Source: Chloroflexota bacterium (GTDB lineage Bacteria > Chloroflexota > Dehalococcoidia > E44-bin15). From it: a stretch of DNA of 46,341 bases. The notes beneath the pieces are model-generated. The model searched no databases, was not told the DNA's origin, and was given only the letters and a program-made list of their open reading frames with translations. Made by a program: the position numbers and the translations under genes. The DNA is taken from the NCBI GenBank assembly GCA_015222405.1, contig JADFVG010000057.1:1-46341 (forward strand), in the 5' to 3' direction. Of this stretch, positions 1 through 8,444 are shown one piece after another (within the stretch, counting starts at the first letter, position 1; the number at the start of each line of letters is the position of its first letter).

Positions 1-425
1 AATACCAACGCTTCGTTAGGGCAATTAGCCACACAAACCGGCACCTCATGCTCAGGGCAAAGGTCACACTTGGCGACGACTTTCCTGTTCCCATCTCTTA
101 TCAATACTCCATAGGGGCAGGCTATTATGCAGGTCCAGCACCCAATGCACTTATCTGGATCAACGGCGACTATTCCGGTTATAGGATCCCTGTGCATGGC
201 GCCGGTGAGGCAGGAATAGACACACCAGGGCTCAGCGCAGTGACGACATTGAACGGCGAAGCAAATCTCCCCCTTCCTCTCCACGTGGATGCGAGGCAGG
301 GGGCGAGGAATTTCTCTCTTGAACGCCTTGAGTATATCCTTCGACTGAGAATGTTCCGTCTGGCAGTAGACCCGGCAAAGGCCACAGCCAATACAAACAT
401 TCTCTCTTATATAGACCTTCCTCAA
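1..425 (-). CDS. CooF-like 4Fe-4S dicluster ferredoxin protein (partial, runs off left edge)
   Basis: Electron-transfer iron-sulfur protein related to CooF/HycB/DmsB polyferredoxins. The reverse strand reads about 141 codons with three cysteine groups typical of this fold: CIGCGLCRVYC near residue 11, then CRHCAEPWCVYSC, then CIGCWTCIIACPYG, plus CDLC and the start of a fourth group (CVANCP) before the window edge. The C-terminus is missing. The start is a TTG at 425: an in-frame TAA lies two codons upstream, no other start is available, and an AGGAG sits 8 nt before it. Such proteins usually pass electrons to or from a partner oxidoreductase, such as CO dehydrogenase, a hydrogenase or an aldehyde oxidoreductase. 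The partner would lie beyond the left edge, so it cannot be named. Family assignment is firm and the exact role is unknown. Confidence 0.85.
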   Translation of the reverse strand, partial: MRKVYIRENVCIGCGLCRVYCQTEHSQSKDILKAFKREIPRPLPRIHVERKGEICFAVQCRHCAEPWCVYSCLTGAMHRDPITGIVAVDPDKCIGCWTCIIACPYGVLIRDGNRKVVAKCDLCPEHEVPVCVANCPNEALV

Positions 426-446
426 CCTTTAGTCTCCTATCGTTAA

Positions 447-1109
447 GTGGCGGTAGGCGGCAACCGCTTTCCGCATGCCAAATACTACCACACTGTTTCC
501 ATGTTGTCAATACCCCTCTGCGTTCCCGTCCAATTAACAATATGCCCAAATTGCCGCTCCAATTAAAGAATGGGCTGGACAACGTTGTAGCATCCTGCCC
601 GCTCCAACTCTGAGCTTCTAGTTTTCAAAATGGCATAGTTGCCTAGGCCTACGTTAAAGGGTGCAAAGGCTATTCCCTATATCAAGAGTCAGGCCTGACA
701 TATAGGCTAGAAGGGCAAAGTATCCGGATATTGCCTTTAACAGGGCCTATGGTCTTCCCTGATCTTTGCTTGGGGGGTTCTTGTTAAGGAGAATTGGCGG
801 CCGACCATATTTGGTATTTGCCGCATCTCTCAGGTAACAATCGTCCAGAATGTGCAATGCAATAACAATAAATAGACGCGGTTACCGTGACATGCCCTTT
901 ACCCTGCCCTTTGGTCTACTCGGCAAGGGTCGTTGATTGCACATTTTGACGCATTGTGCAACGCCCCTAGCTGGTTGGAGTTGGTCGTTTCACTAGTCGA
1001 CTAATCCACCCACGGTACGCAGATCTGCTATAATAGGGATAGCTTAGACTTGATCGCATTATTGAAAGATCGGCCTTCAAATTGCTGACCGGGGAGGGCG
1101 TTCATAAAC
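447..1109. other. Intergenic stretch with no recognisable gene
   Basis: About 660 bases with no credible coding frame. It contains a 7-bp inverted repeat (TTGCACA/TGTGCAA, about 936-960) and an isolated TATAAT at 1029-1034 without a convincing -35 box. With the fragments that follow, it looks like decayed DNA rather than a regulatory region. Confidence 0.5.
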
Positions 1110-1208
1110 ATGGCACAGGTACTACGAAGCAAAAACCTGGCTACCAAATTTCAAATCTTGGTGGAGATAGCCGCAGGACAGCCCGACCGGATCTTCAAGA
1201 GGGGGTGA
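1110..1208 (+). pseudogene. N-terminal remnant of a winged-helix transcriptional regulator
   Basis: An ATG-started frame of 32 residues, preceded by a GGGAGGG-like site, reads MAQVLRSKNLATKFQILVEI and then AAGQPD before stopping at 1208. From memory, this matches the first helix of a family of bacterial and archaeal winged-helix (MarR-like) regulators, where the next residues normally form the recognition helix. Here the frame breaks straight after the first helix, and nothing downstream clearly continues it. I read it as a truncated, non-functional gene. The family assignment rests on pattern memory only, and a chance small ORF remains possible. Confidence 0.4.
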
Positions 1209-1440
1209 GCGGAGAATGCAGCTGCCAGTAAGCCGAAGGGACAACCAGATGTCCTGACTAGGGCTTGCTGGCTCCTTGTGGCGGGACTTCGGACGGGTCA
1301 GAGTAAGGCCAAGGCGTTGATAAAGCCGGAGGCAGGCAAGGCTATTGCTGCTCATCGCCCGCCCCCGGCAGCACACTGCATGGATTGGCTACCAATGCGC
1401 AGAGCGTGGGCTTGTTGGCCTGCCACGATCTCTATGGGGA

Positions 1441-1584
1441 AGAATTTGGGGCTAAGAGAGGTTGTTCCAAGAGCACTTGGGCCACGCCAGCTTCAATACT
1501 ACGGCGAAGTACCGAGAAGTTGCCGGGGAAGAGCATCGGGAGTGGTACGAGAGGCTGCGGGAAAAAGGAGAGGCGAGTGGTTGA
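1441..1584 (+). pseudogene. C-terminal remnant of a tyrosine recombinase/integrase
   Basis: The frame 1462-1584 reads FQEHLGHASFNTTAKY, followed by a helical tail (EVAGEEHREWYERLREKGE) and a stop. LGHxSxxTTxxY is the conserved C-terminal box of phage-type and Xer tyrosine recombinases and includes the catalytic tyrosine. Just upstream, a different frame reads NLGLREVV, the usual lead-in to this box, so a one-base frameshift lies near 1463. The arm-binding domain and the R-H-R part of the catalytic site are not recognisable upstream. The gene is truncated and frameshifted, and marks an old integrated element between the ferredoxin and acyl-CoA dehydrogenase genes. Confidence 0.65.
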
Positions 1585-1632
1585 ACCTTTGAGGCCAACG
1601 AGGGGCGGTCTCCCTCAGGGGAGTGAGGGCCC

Positions 1633-2001
1633 CTAGATTACTGTTGACGGGCTGTAGGACAAGGTATCTCCGCCCACGGTAGCGAGAGGGTCTCTCGGGA
1701 ACAGCCACTTTATCAGAATATCCATGTCCCCTTGCTGACGCCTGACCCATATTGTCCCCTGGGCATCCAAGGCAATGTGGTCTACGGGCAAAAGGACGAT
1801 GGCACCTCTCCAGGCCCTAGTCAGCGGTGCCGCTAAGGTACCTCTTAAGACCATTGCCACTGCTTTTTCGACGTATGCCCCAACATCTACTATGCCTGTC
1901 TTAAAGACTGCGTGGAAGCTATAAGGAACGCCTTGCGCATGATACGGTTCGCGATGCCACCGGGGCTGGGGCGCACCGCCGTTGACAGGACTCGTCTCCA
2001 T
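1633..2001 (-). CDS. Hypothetical protein, possibly degraded
   Basis: An ATG-started frame of 122 codons in otherwise decayed DNA. I do not recognise the product. The middle (VDVGAYVEKAVAMVLRGTL) and the stretch VDHIALDAQGTIWVRR look protein-like, with mixed helix and strand character, but the N-terminus (GGAPQPRWHREPYHAQG) looks like low-quality translation. No strong ribosome site precedes the start. Neighbouring debris of a regulator and an integrase suggests this may also be a remnant or a passenger gene of the lost element. Function is unknown and it may not be expressed. Confidence 0.3.
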   Translation of the reverse strand: METSPVNGGAPQPRWHREPYHAQGVPYSFHAVFKTGIVDVGAYVEKAVAMVLRGTLAAPLTRAWRGAIVLLPVDHIALDAQGTIWVRRQQGDMDILIKWLFPRDPLATVGGDTLSYSPSTVI

Positions 2002-2102
2002 GTTTAGACTCTTACATTAGAGATCGCTAGGTGCATTGGTCTCACGATTGAGGACGAAATTGTAAATTCCCAGTTGTGTAAGCTGAGAAAGGAGAAATAG
2101 AT

Positions 2103-3275
2103 ATGGACTTTAGGTATAGCCCAGAAGACGAAGCCTTTAGAAAGGAGGTCAGAGACTGGATTAAAGAAAACCTACCTGAAAGCTGGGCCACTGAGCAAGA
2201 AGCTCTCGGGATCAGTGAGGATAGCTTCCAAATGGCACTAGAGTGGCAAAAGCGATTATATAAACGGGGATGGGTAGGCCTAACCTGGCCCAAGGAGTAC
2301 GGCGGTGGCGGCGGCACACTGATGCAACAGGTCATTCTGAGCGAAGAAATGGCAAAGGCTCGGGCACCAGGGATTGCCAACACTCTTGGTGTGGGCATGG
2401 CAGGCCCCACTATCTTGAGCTTCGGCACCGAGGAACAGAAGAAGCAGTTCATCCCCAAGATACTGTCTGGAGAGGAGATATGGTGTCAGGGATTCTCAGA
2501 GCCGGACGCAGGCTCCGATTTGGCTAATCTTAAGGCACGCGCCATCAGGGATGGAGACTACTATGTGGTCAATGGCCAGAAGGTATGGTCCACGTTCGCT
2601 CAATATGGCGACCGGTGCCTGCTGCTGGTGAGAACTGACCCTGACGTCTTGCCCAAACATCGCGGGATCACATACCTGCTGATGGATATGAAGACTCCGG
2701 GAATCGAGGTTAAGCCGCTGAAGCAAATGACCGGCGACTCTGAATTCAATGAGATGTTCTTGGACAACGTGCGGGTGCCGGTATCGAACCGACTTGGTGA
2801 AGAGAACCGAGGCTGGTATGTGGCTATGGGCACCTTGGCCTTTGAAAGAGCGGGAATGGGACAGGCGATAATGTTCAAACAGGTATTAAATGAAATATTT
2901 AGATTGGCGGCAAAAACTAAACGAAACGGCATTCCGGCGATAAAAGATTCCACCATTCGGCAGAGACTGGCTCAATGTGCCATCGAGTGCGAGATTATGA
3001 GGCTCAACAGCTATCGAAGTTTGTCCACATCGCTGAAGGGGGGGGGCCCAGGGCCGGAAGAGATGTTCAGCAAGCTTTTCTGGAGCGAGATGAATCAACG
3101 AATGACCGAGTTGGCGGCGCAGATCCTGGGAATTGATTCTGTGATAGAAGGCGAGGGGGAAGCTCAACTCTGGCAATACCGTTTCTTGCGGTCAAGAGGT
3201 AACACACTTGAGCAGGGCAGCTCGGAAATCCTAAGGAACGTTATCGGTGAAAGAGTTCTGGGCATTCCCAGATAA
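2103..3275 (+). CDS. Acyl-CoA dehydrogenase, subunit with the conserved C-terminal Glu region
   Basis: FAD-dependent acyl-CoA dehydrogenase of 390 aa, the usual family length. It would oxidise an acyl-CoA to the 2,3-enoyl-CoA and pass electrons to an electron-transfer flavoprotein in the cytoplasm. The N-terminal helical domain opens with MDFRYSPEDEAFRKEVRDWI. The middle beta domain holds the CQGFSEPDAGSDLA flavin and substrate signature near residue 135. The C-terminus carries RSRGNTLEQGSSEILRNVIG, where the Glu after Leu is the likely catalytic-base position of this subfamily. AAAGGAGA lies before the ATG. A second family member starts 19 bp downstream, so the pair is probably one operon and possibly one heteromeric enzyme. 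The acyl substrate cannot be told from sequence. Confidence 0.93.
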   Translation: MDFRYSPEDEAFRKEVRDWIKENLPESWATEQEALGISEDSFQMALEWQKRLYKRGWVGLTWPKEYGGGGGTLMQQVILSEEMAKARAPGIANTLGVGMAGPTILSFGTEEQKKQFIPKILSGEEIWCQGFSEPDAGSDLANLKARAIRDGDYYVVNGQKVWSTFAQYGDRCLLLVRTDPDVLPKHRGITYLLMDMKTPGIEVKPLKQMTGDSEFNEMFLDNVRVPVSNRLGEENRGWYVAMGTLAFERAGMGQAIMFKQVLNEIFRLAAKTKRNGIPAIKDSTIRQRLAQCAIECEIMRLNSYRSLSTSLKGGGPGPEEMFSKLFWSEMNQRMTELAAQILGIDSVIEGEGEAQLWQYRFLRSRGNTLEQGSSEILRNVIGERVLGIPR

Positions 3276-3294
3276 CGGAAAGGAGATAGCGGCA

Positions 3295-4446
3295 GTGGAA
3301 TTCACGCTTAATGAAGAACAGCAAATGCTGAAGGGAATCGCCCGTGATTTCTTGGAGAATAGATGTCCCAAGGCCCATGTTCGCGACATGCTGACCGATG
3401 AAAAGGGATACTCCCCGGAGCTGTGGCAAGATATGGCTGAGCTAGGCTGGCAGGGGCTGATGCTACCCGAGGAATATGGCGGCACCGGCGGCGACTTTGT
3501 CGATATGGTAGTGCTTATCGAGGAAATGGGCAGGGCATTGTTACCCGGTCCTTTCATTCCCACAGTGGTCTATGGTGGAGTGGCAATACTGCAGGCAGGC
3601 ACCAGTGAGAAGAAAAACGAACTTCTGCCTCGGATAGCTCAGGGAGAGCTGAGCTTGACCCTCGCCTTGCAAGAGTCATCAGAGCGCTTTGATGCTGAGG
3701 GAGTCGCGGCAGAAGCTGTGGAAAAGGAGGATCACTATATCTTGAGCGGCACCAAGATCCTTGTTCCCTATGCCCATGTAGCTGATTACATCCTCTGTGT
3801 TTGCAGAAGTAGAAGCAGCAGCGATGCAGAGGATGGCATCAGCCTCTTTCTCGTGGATGCCGAGGGCGAGGGAATTTCCTGCATCACCAGGACTACTTTC
3901 GACGGCAGGAAGCTATGCGACGTGAAGCTGGGCGAGGTGAAGGTGTCGAAGGCAAACCTGCTTGGCGAACCCCATGGCTGCTGGCCCCTGGTCAAGAGAC
4001 TGGTAGACCACGGCTCTGTGGCTATGTGTGCCGAGGCTATTGGTGGTGCCCAAATGGCGATGGAAATGAGCATCAGCTACGCCAAAGAACGAATACAGTT
4101 CGGCAGGCCCATAGGTACCAACCAGGCAATAAAACATAAGTGCGCCAATATGTTCGTAGATGTCGAATGCGGCCGGTCTATTATGTATTGGGCAGCTTGG
4201 GCTGTGGATGAGGGTGTACCAGAGGCTTCGCTGGCTGTTCCAATGGCCAAGTCATGGTGTTGCGACACTTATCGTCGAGTAGCGGCGGATTCGATTCAGG
4301 TACATGGTGGTATCGGTTTCACCTGGGATCATGATATCCCCCTCTACTTTAAGCGGGCGAAAACTCTGGAATATACTTTCGGGGACTGCGATTACCAACG
4401 GGAAATAGTTGTCCGAGAGCTAGAAAGGCAGTTGGCCTCAGGCTAG
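3295..4446 (+). CDS. Acyl-CoA dehydrogenase-like partner subunit
   Basis: Second acyl-CoA dehydrogenase fold protein, about 383 aa. I chose the GTG at 3295, preceded by GGAAAGGAGA, over a GTG at 3247 that lies inside the upstream gene and adds non-homologous residues. The N-terminal domain (VEFTLNEEQQMLKGIARDFL) and LPEEYGGTGG are typical. The C-terminal segment has RVAADSIQVHGGIGFTWDHD, the usual QxxGGxG(F/Y) flavin region, but ends AKTLEYTFGDCDYQREIVVREL. The Glu-Gly-Thr-Ser motif that supplies the catalytic base elsewhere is replaced by a stretch centred on FGDCDYQ. This resembles two-gene acyl-CoA dehydrogenases (for example FadE/ChsE pairs of actinobacterial sterol catabolism), in which one subunit lacks the base. 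Heteromer formation with the upstream product is inferred. Confidence 0.9.
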   Translation: MEFTLNEEQQMLKGIARDFLENRCPKAHVRDMLTDEKGYSPELWQDMAELGWQGLMLPEEYGGTGGDFVDMVVLIEEMGRALLPGPFIPTVVYGGVAILQAGTSEKKNELLPRIAQGELSLTLALQESSERFDAEGVAAEAVEKEDHYILSGTKILVPYAHVADYILCVCRSRSSSDAEDGISLFLVDAEGEGISCITRTTFDGRKLCDVKLGEVKVSKANLLGEPHGCWPLVKRLVDHGSVAMCAEAIGGAQMAMEMSISYAKERIQFGRPIGTNQAIKHKCANMFVDVECGRSIMYWAAWAVDEGVPEASLAVPMAKSWCCDTYRRVAADSIQVHGGIGFTWDHDIPLYFKRAKTLEYTFGDCDYQREIVVRELERQLASG

Positions 4447-4763
4447 GTTTCGCGGCGTTGCCGGAAGGATGCACGCGGCATGCTGGTCTCGTAGGTTATT
4501 ACGATGGTTATTGTTTCGCTTCTTGCCGGCTGGATTTCATATAGAATTGAGCTGAGACTGGTTGAATATGATCCCTGTTTCAGTGTAGCATTGGTAATGA
4601 GTTCTACTTCGCCAGATTACAGGCTAATTATCTAAATTTATCAGGTCTGGATAACTTCTGGCAAGATGAATGTTTTCAACATGTTATGCCCTAGTTCGAC
4701 AAAGTAGAATTGGGGCATACACAGAAAACGGCATAAGTCGCGTTTATTCCTTAGGAGGAGACA
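4447..4763 (+). other. Intergenic leader of the molybdoenzyme operon
   Basis: About 317 bases without a coding frame. The only structure I see is an inverted repeat, TATGCCC (4685-4691) with GGGCATA (4713-4719), about 45 bases upstream of the ATG. It could form a hairpin in the leader. No convincing -35/-10 pair stands out. Confidence 0.4.
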
Positions 4764-6974
4764 ATGAGTTCTGAAGAGATGACAAGTGGGGAGACAAAGA
4801 TCGTCAGGACCACGACTGCGTTCGACTGCGGTGGACGTTGCCCGCTTAGGCTTCATGTTAAGGATGGCAGGATCATCAGGGTCGAGGGCGACGACGCCCA
4901 GGAGCCAGAACAGCTAAGGGCCTGCTTGAGGTGTCGGGCCTATCGGCAGGAGGTCTATCACCCAGACCGCCTCAAATACCCCTTGAAAAGGATTGGGGCC
5001 AAGGGGGAAGGCAAGTTCGAACGCATTTCATGGGATGAAGCCTTGGAAACAATAGTCGGGGAGCTCAAACGAGTTAAGGACACCTATGGTAACCCGAGCA
5101 TTTTTTTGATGGGTGGTGGTGGGTATCTGGGTGCTCTCCATAGCGGCATCAGGGCCGCGGCTAAACTGCTCTCCATGTTCGGAGGTTACACCACCAGCTA
5201 TGGAAACGTTTCATCCGAAGGCTCTGTATGGGCGGTGATGGCCCAGTACGGCTCGGTCATGGTCGGCCACAGCCGGGAGGACTTTCTCAACTCCAAGTTG
5301 ATCATTATGTGGGGCTGGGATCCGGCGAGGATGATTTCGGGCACAAACACCACGTATCATCTCATCAGGGCTAAGGAAGCAGGGGTCAGGATTATCTCTA
5401 TTGACCCCAGGTACCATGATTCCGCCGCAATCATGGCCGACCAGTGGATACCGATCAGGCCCGGCACTGATACGGCCATGATGGTGAGCATGGCCTATGT
5501 GATGATTAAAGAAGGTCTCCATGATCAGGAGTTCTTGGACAAGTATACTGTCGGGTTCGACAAGTTCAGAGATTACGTTTTAGGCATTGAGGACGGGGTT
5601 GAGAAGACACCAGCCTGGGCTGAGGCGATTACCGGGGTTCCGGCGTCAACGATTGAGCAGCTGGCCAGGGAATATGCAACCACTAAACCCGCAGCCCTGA
5701 TGGACTGCCAAGGGCCAGCGCGCAGCGCCATGGGGGAGCAGTACAATCGCTGTGCCATGACCCTGACAGCCATGACCGGAAACATCGGCCGCCATGGTGG
5801 AAACGCAGCGGGTGGCCTGATGGGTATACCCATAGGGCACATGTTCCGCTCTTCCGGAATACCCGGTATAAGAAACCCTGTCGAGGCGGGTGGGCCTTCA
5901 GTTCGAGGCACCCTCGACTTACGGCTTCGCCTAGTTCAAAGGGTTCACATCAACAAGATATTTGACGCAATCCTAGAAGGAAAGGCTGGAGGATATCCAG
6001 CAGACATTAAGCTGGCGTGGTGCATTGCTGGCAACCCCTTGAATCAGCTCGGAAATAGCAATAAAGCCGCCCGGGCGCTAGAGGGTCTTGAGTTTTTCAT
6101 CGTTTCGGAGCTATTTATGAACCCCACAGCCAGATTTGCGGACATCGTACTGCCGGTAACTAGTGCCGCAGAGCGCAACGATCTCACCCGGCCCTGGCCC
6201 TCCGGCCCTTACTACACCTTTGTCAACAAGGCCATTGAACCATTGGGAGAATGCAAATCGGATCTTGAGATCGCCTGTGAGCTGGCGGAAAAGCTGGGCT
6301 TCAGCGACTTCAATCCTCTTTCGGAGGAGGAGTGGCTCAAGGCATTCGTCGAACAGAACCCAGAGACCGGCGAGCAGATCAAAGACTATGATAAATTCAG
6401 ACGCGAAGGCATCCACCGGGTCAAGCTTGCCGAACCCATCGTCGCCTTCAAGGAGGAGATTGAGAGCCCGGAAAACCACCCTTTTGCAACCCCTTCAGGA
6501 AAGATAGAAATCTTTTCTCAGCGGGCGGCAGACATCGATAACCCGCTCTGCCCACCTATTCCAAAATATGTAAGCACCTGGGAAGATCGGAACGACCCGC
6601 TGATAGAAAAGTATCCGCTCCAGCTTCTCTCTCCCCATCCCAAGAACAGGGTGCATTCCCATTTAAATGTTGCTTGGCTCAGGGAAATAGAACCCCATCG
6701 GGCCTGGATTAATCCAGTAGATGCGGAGCCCAGGGGGATTAAGGACGGCGATGAAATCTATGTTTTCAATGATCGAGGCAAGTTAGCCATCACGGCCTGG
6801 GTGACGGAGCGCATAATTCCCGGAGTGATCTGTATCTTTGAAGGTGCCTGGTATAATCCTGATAAAGAAGGCATCGACCGTGGCGGCTGCGTAAATGTTC
6901 TGACTAATGATGCCTACTCAGAAGGTGGAGCATCAGCGTTAAATACCGTACTAGTTCAGGTGAGTAAGGCCTGA
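4764..6974 (+). CDS. DMSO reductase-family molybdopterin oxidoreductase, catalytic subunit
   Basis: Molybdenum bis-MGD enzyme of 736 aa, preceded by TAGGAGGAGACA. Near the N-terminus are FDCGGRCPLRLHVKDG and ACLRCRAYRQEVYHPDRLKYP, typical of DmsA-like Fe-S and molybdopterin enzymes. GEGKFERISWDEAL follows. YGNVSSEG, around residue 150, supplies the likely Ser ligand region. The C-terminal molydop-binding domain is present (LLSPHPKNRVHSHLNV, then VNPVDA-type and GDEIYVFNDRGKL stretches). Two points are odd. The first Cys of the usual CxxxCxxxC group is Thr, leaving three cysteines for the FS0 cluster, and there is no twin-arginine signal, so the enzyme is predicted cytoplasmic. The ferredoxin subunit gene follows 13 bp downstream. 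No membrane anchor gene is present. The substrate is unknown; S- or N-oxides and similar compounds are typical of the family. Confidence 0.9.
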   Translation: MSSEEMTSGETKIVRTTTAFDCGGRCPLRLHVKDGRIIRVEGDDAQEPEQLRACLRCRAYRQEVYHPDRLKYPLKRIGAKGEGKFERISWDEALETIVGELKRVKDTYGNPSIFLMGGGGYLGALHSGIRAAAKLLSMFGGYTTSYGNVSSEGSVWAVMAQYGSVMVGHSREDFLNSKLIIMWGWDPARMISGTNTTYHLIRAKEAGVRIISIDPRYHDSAAIMADQWIPIRPGTDTAMMVSMAYVMIKEGLHDQEFLDKYTVGFDKFRDYVLGIEDGVEKTPAWAEAITGVPASTIEQLAREYATTKPAALMDCQGPARSAMGEQYNRCAMTLTAMTGNIGRHGGNAAGGLMGIPIGHMFRSSGIPGIRNPVEAGGPSVRGTLDLRLRLVQRVHINKIFDAILEGKAGGYPADIKLAWCIAGNPLNQLGNSNKAARALEGLEFFIVSELFMNPTARFADIVLPVTSAAERNDLTRPWPSGPYYTFVNKAIEPLGECKSDLEIACELAEKLGFSDFNPLSEEEWLKAFVEQNPETGEQIKDYDKFRREGIHRVKLAEPIVAFKEEIESPENHPFATPSGKIEIFSQRAADIDNPLCPPIPKYVSTWEDRNDPLIEKYPLQLLSPHPKNRVHSHLNVAWLREIEPHRAWINPVDAEPRGIKDGDEIYVFNDRGKLAITAWVTERIIPGVICIFEGAWYNPDKEGIDRGGCVNVLTNDAYSEGGASALNTVLVQVSKA

Positions 6975-6987
6975 GGGAGGATAGACC

Positions 6988-7554
6988 ATGCAGATTGGGT
7001 TCTATTTTGATCAGACCCGTTGCACAGGATGCGGCGCTTGTCAAGTAGCCTGTAAGGATTGGCATGACCTGCCGGCTGGACCCGAAAATTGGATCCGAGT
7101 CCTGTACACTGAAAAAGGGAAATTCCCGGATGTCTTTGTTAGCTACGTGGTTGCACCATGCTACCAATGCCTTGACCCCGTTTGTATTCCGGCCTGTCCA
7201 GTCGATGCTATCTCGAAAAGGGATGGGGACGGGATCGTGGTTGTGGATGGCGAAGTATGCTTGGGTAACAAGGAGTGTGACGTCAAATGCCTGAAAGCCT
7301 GCCCCTATAACGCCCCCCAGTTTGGGCCGGAGCTTGGTGCCAAAATGCGTATGTGCAACTTCTGCCTGGACAGGTGGTCAGATAACAAGCTGCCCATTTG
7401 TGTAGAGGCATGCCCCACGAGGGCCCTTGACGCTGGCCCCTTAGGTGAACTTAAGGCCAAATACGGCGACATCCAAGAGGCCGAAGGCTTTGCTTATTCC
7501 AACAGGACTAAACCGGCCGTTATCTTTAAACCAAAGCGTCTAAAGACCACCTAG
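6988..7554 (+). CDS. DmsB-like 4Fe-4S ferredoxin subunit
   Basis: Polyferredoxin of 188 aa that would wire the molybdoenzyme encoded just upstream to its electron partner. It has four cysteine groups in the DmsB/NrfC arrangement: CTGCGACQVACKDW (near residue 12), CYQCLDPVCIPACPVDAI, CLGNKECDVKCLKACPYNAP and CNFCLDRWSDNKLPICVEACPTRAL, enough for four clusters. GGGAGG precedes the ATG. The gap from the catalytic gene is 13 bp, so the two are co-transcribed. There is no hydrophobic anchor, and no DmsC-like gene follows. The complex is therefore probably soluble, or uses an anchor encoded elsewhere. Confidence 0.92.
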   Translation: MQIGFYFDQTRCTGCGACQVACKDWHDLPAGPENWIRVLYTEKGKFPDVFVSYVVAPCYQCLDPVCIPACPVDAISKRDGDGIVVVDGEVCLGNKECDVKCLKACPYNAPQFGPELGAKMRMCNFCLDRWSDNKLPICVEACPTRALDAGPLGELKAKYGDIQEAEGFAYSNRTKPAVIFKPKRLKTT

Positions 7555-7583
7555 TAGCACGTGTTTGGCAATCCTGTTCGATG

Positions 7584-8108
7584 TCAGCAGGAATGGGACA
7601 GTACACAATTCATCGTTTTGTTGGGTCTGGAGTCAAAAGAGCCTGCCAACAAATCTAGGTGGTGACGCAGGGCGAAGGCGCTACCTGCTTGCCCTTTCTT
7701 AAGCCGGGCTGTTTCTGCCTGCAACTTCGCTGTTCTTTCTTCTGACTTAGCGATGCTTAGGTCGATTACGGCCATTATGAATCGCTCTGCTGCTATCCTC
7801 CCTGATTCCGACATTGGAATCCGTGGTTCAGATGGGGTGAATTCCCCCGATGCCAACCTCTCCTGATAGATTTCGTAGCAGCGATGCACTAACGAAGAGT
7901 TCAAGTCATCGGGTGTTAGACCCGAGTAGTCAATCACTGGGAGGAACCCATCGCTGCGCATTTTCCAAAGCATGCCCCTCCCAGTTGCTTGACCCATGTG
8001 GCGAAACCTTATGTGCCCGTTCAGCCCTTGGGTGGTGCGCATGAAAGCACCACAGATGGGGCATTGGACTGGCTTCCTAGTGTAGTGCGGTATCTCGGGT
8101 GATGGCAT
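7584..8108 (-). CDS. Hypothetical protein with an N-terminal C2H2 zinc finger
   Basis: A 174-aa protein of unknown function on the opposite strand to its neighbours. Residues about 15-37 read CPICGAFMRTTQGLNGHIRFRH, a C-x2-C-x12-H-x4-H single C2H2 finger, which is uncommon in bacteria and implies nucleic-acid or protein binding. The middle is rich in charged residues, and residues about 100-145 (AERFIMAVIDLSIAKSEERTAKLQAETARLKK) look like a short coiled coil. GGGG lies close before the ATG. It converges with the ferredoxin gene, 29 bp apart, so it is a separate unit. It resembles small mobile-element-associated finger proteins and lies next to an attachment-site-like repeat, but a link is only suggested by position. 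Confidence 0.65.
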   Translation of the reverse strand: MPSPEIPHYTRKPVQCPICGAFMRTTQGLNGHIRFRHMGQATGRGMLWKMRSDGFLPVIDYSGLTPDDLNSSLVHRCYEIYQERLASGEFTPSEPRIPMSESGRIAAERFIMAVIDLSIAKSEERTAKLQAETARLKKGQAGSAFALRHHLDLLAGSFDSRPNKTMNCVLSHSC

Positions 8109-8444
8109 GTTACCCCTCTGATACCAATGTGAGCGAGTATAGTCACTGTAGTCAACAACATTCCGCTACTTATCGATGGCCTGCTCTTCATTCACCCGAT
8201 TGCTGTCCTGCTAGGACGTCTCGACGCCGGGGCAGCGGAGCTGGAGACGCTGCCCCGGTATCCGTATTGCTGAGTGCTAGTGCTGTAGGTATAGGTGTAT
8301 TCTGTCAAGAGGTTGACATGGAACGCCAATATGAGGCATCTTATAGGTACATCTGAGCCGCTTATTGTCGCGCCGATGATTTTCAAGAAAGGAGGAGAGA
8401 AGATGAAACGAGGAGCCACTGCTTTAACACGTCGCTCAGCTTTG
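8109..8444. other. Intergenic region upstream of the truncated tRNA copy
   Basis: No convincing gene. The region holds one strong hairpin (listed separately) and is otherwise featureless. Open frames here have no recognisable motifs or ribosome sites. Confidence 0.4.
8227..8258. terminator. Strong GC-rich hairpin without T-run
   Basis: CCGGGGCAGCG (8227-8237) pairs perfectly with CGCTGCCCCGG (8248-8258) around a 10-base loop. No T-run follows on either strand, so it may be a rho-type or remnant terminator, or a protein site. Confidence 0.4.

Noticed and set aside
48..446. Plus-strand 132-aa ORF at the left edge
   Set aside because: It is the antisense shadow of the minus-strand ferredoxin gene, whose cysteine motifs are unmistakable.
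1278..1636. Two overlapping plus-strand ORFs (104 and 83 aa)
   Set aside because: They read other frames of the integrase remnant region; only a short piece near 1441-1461 is meaningful, as the lead-in to the integrase box.
3247..3294. Longer N-terminus for the second acyl-CoA dehydrogenase
   Set aside because: It lies inside the first gene and gives non-homologous residues; the GTG at 3295 has a good ribosome site and matches family length.
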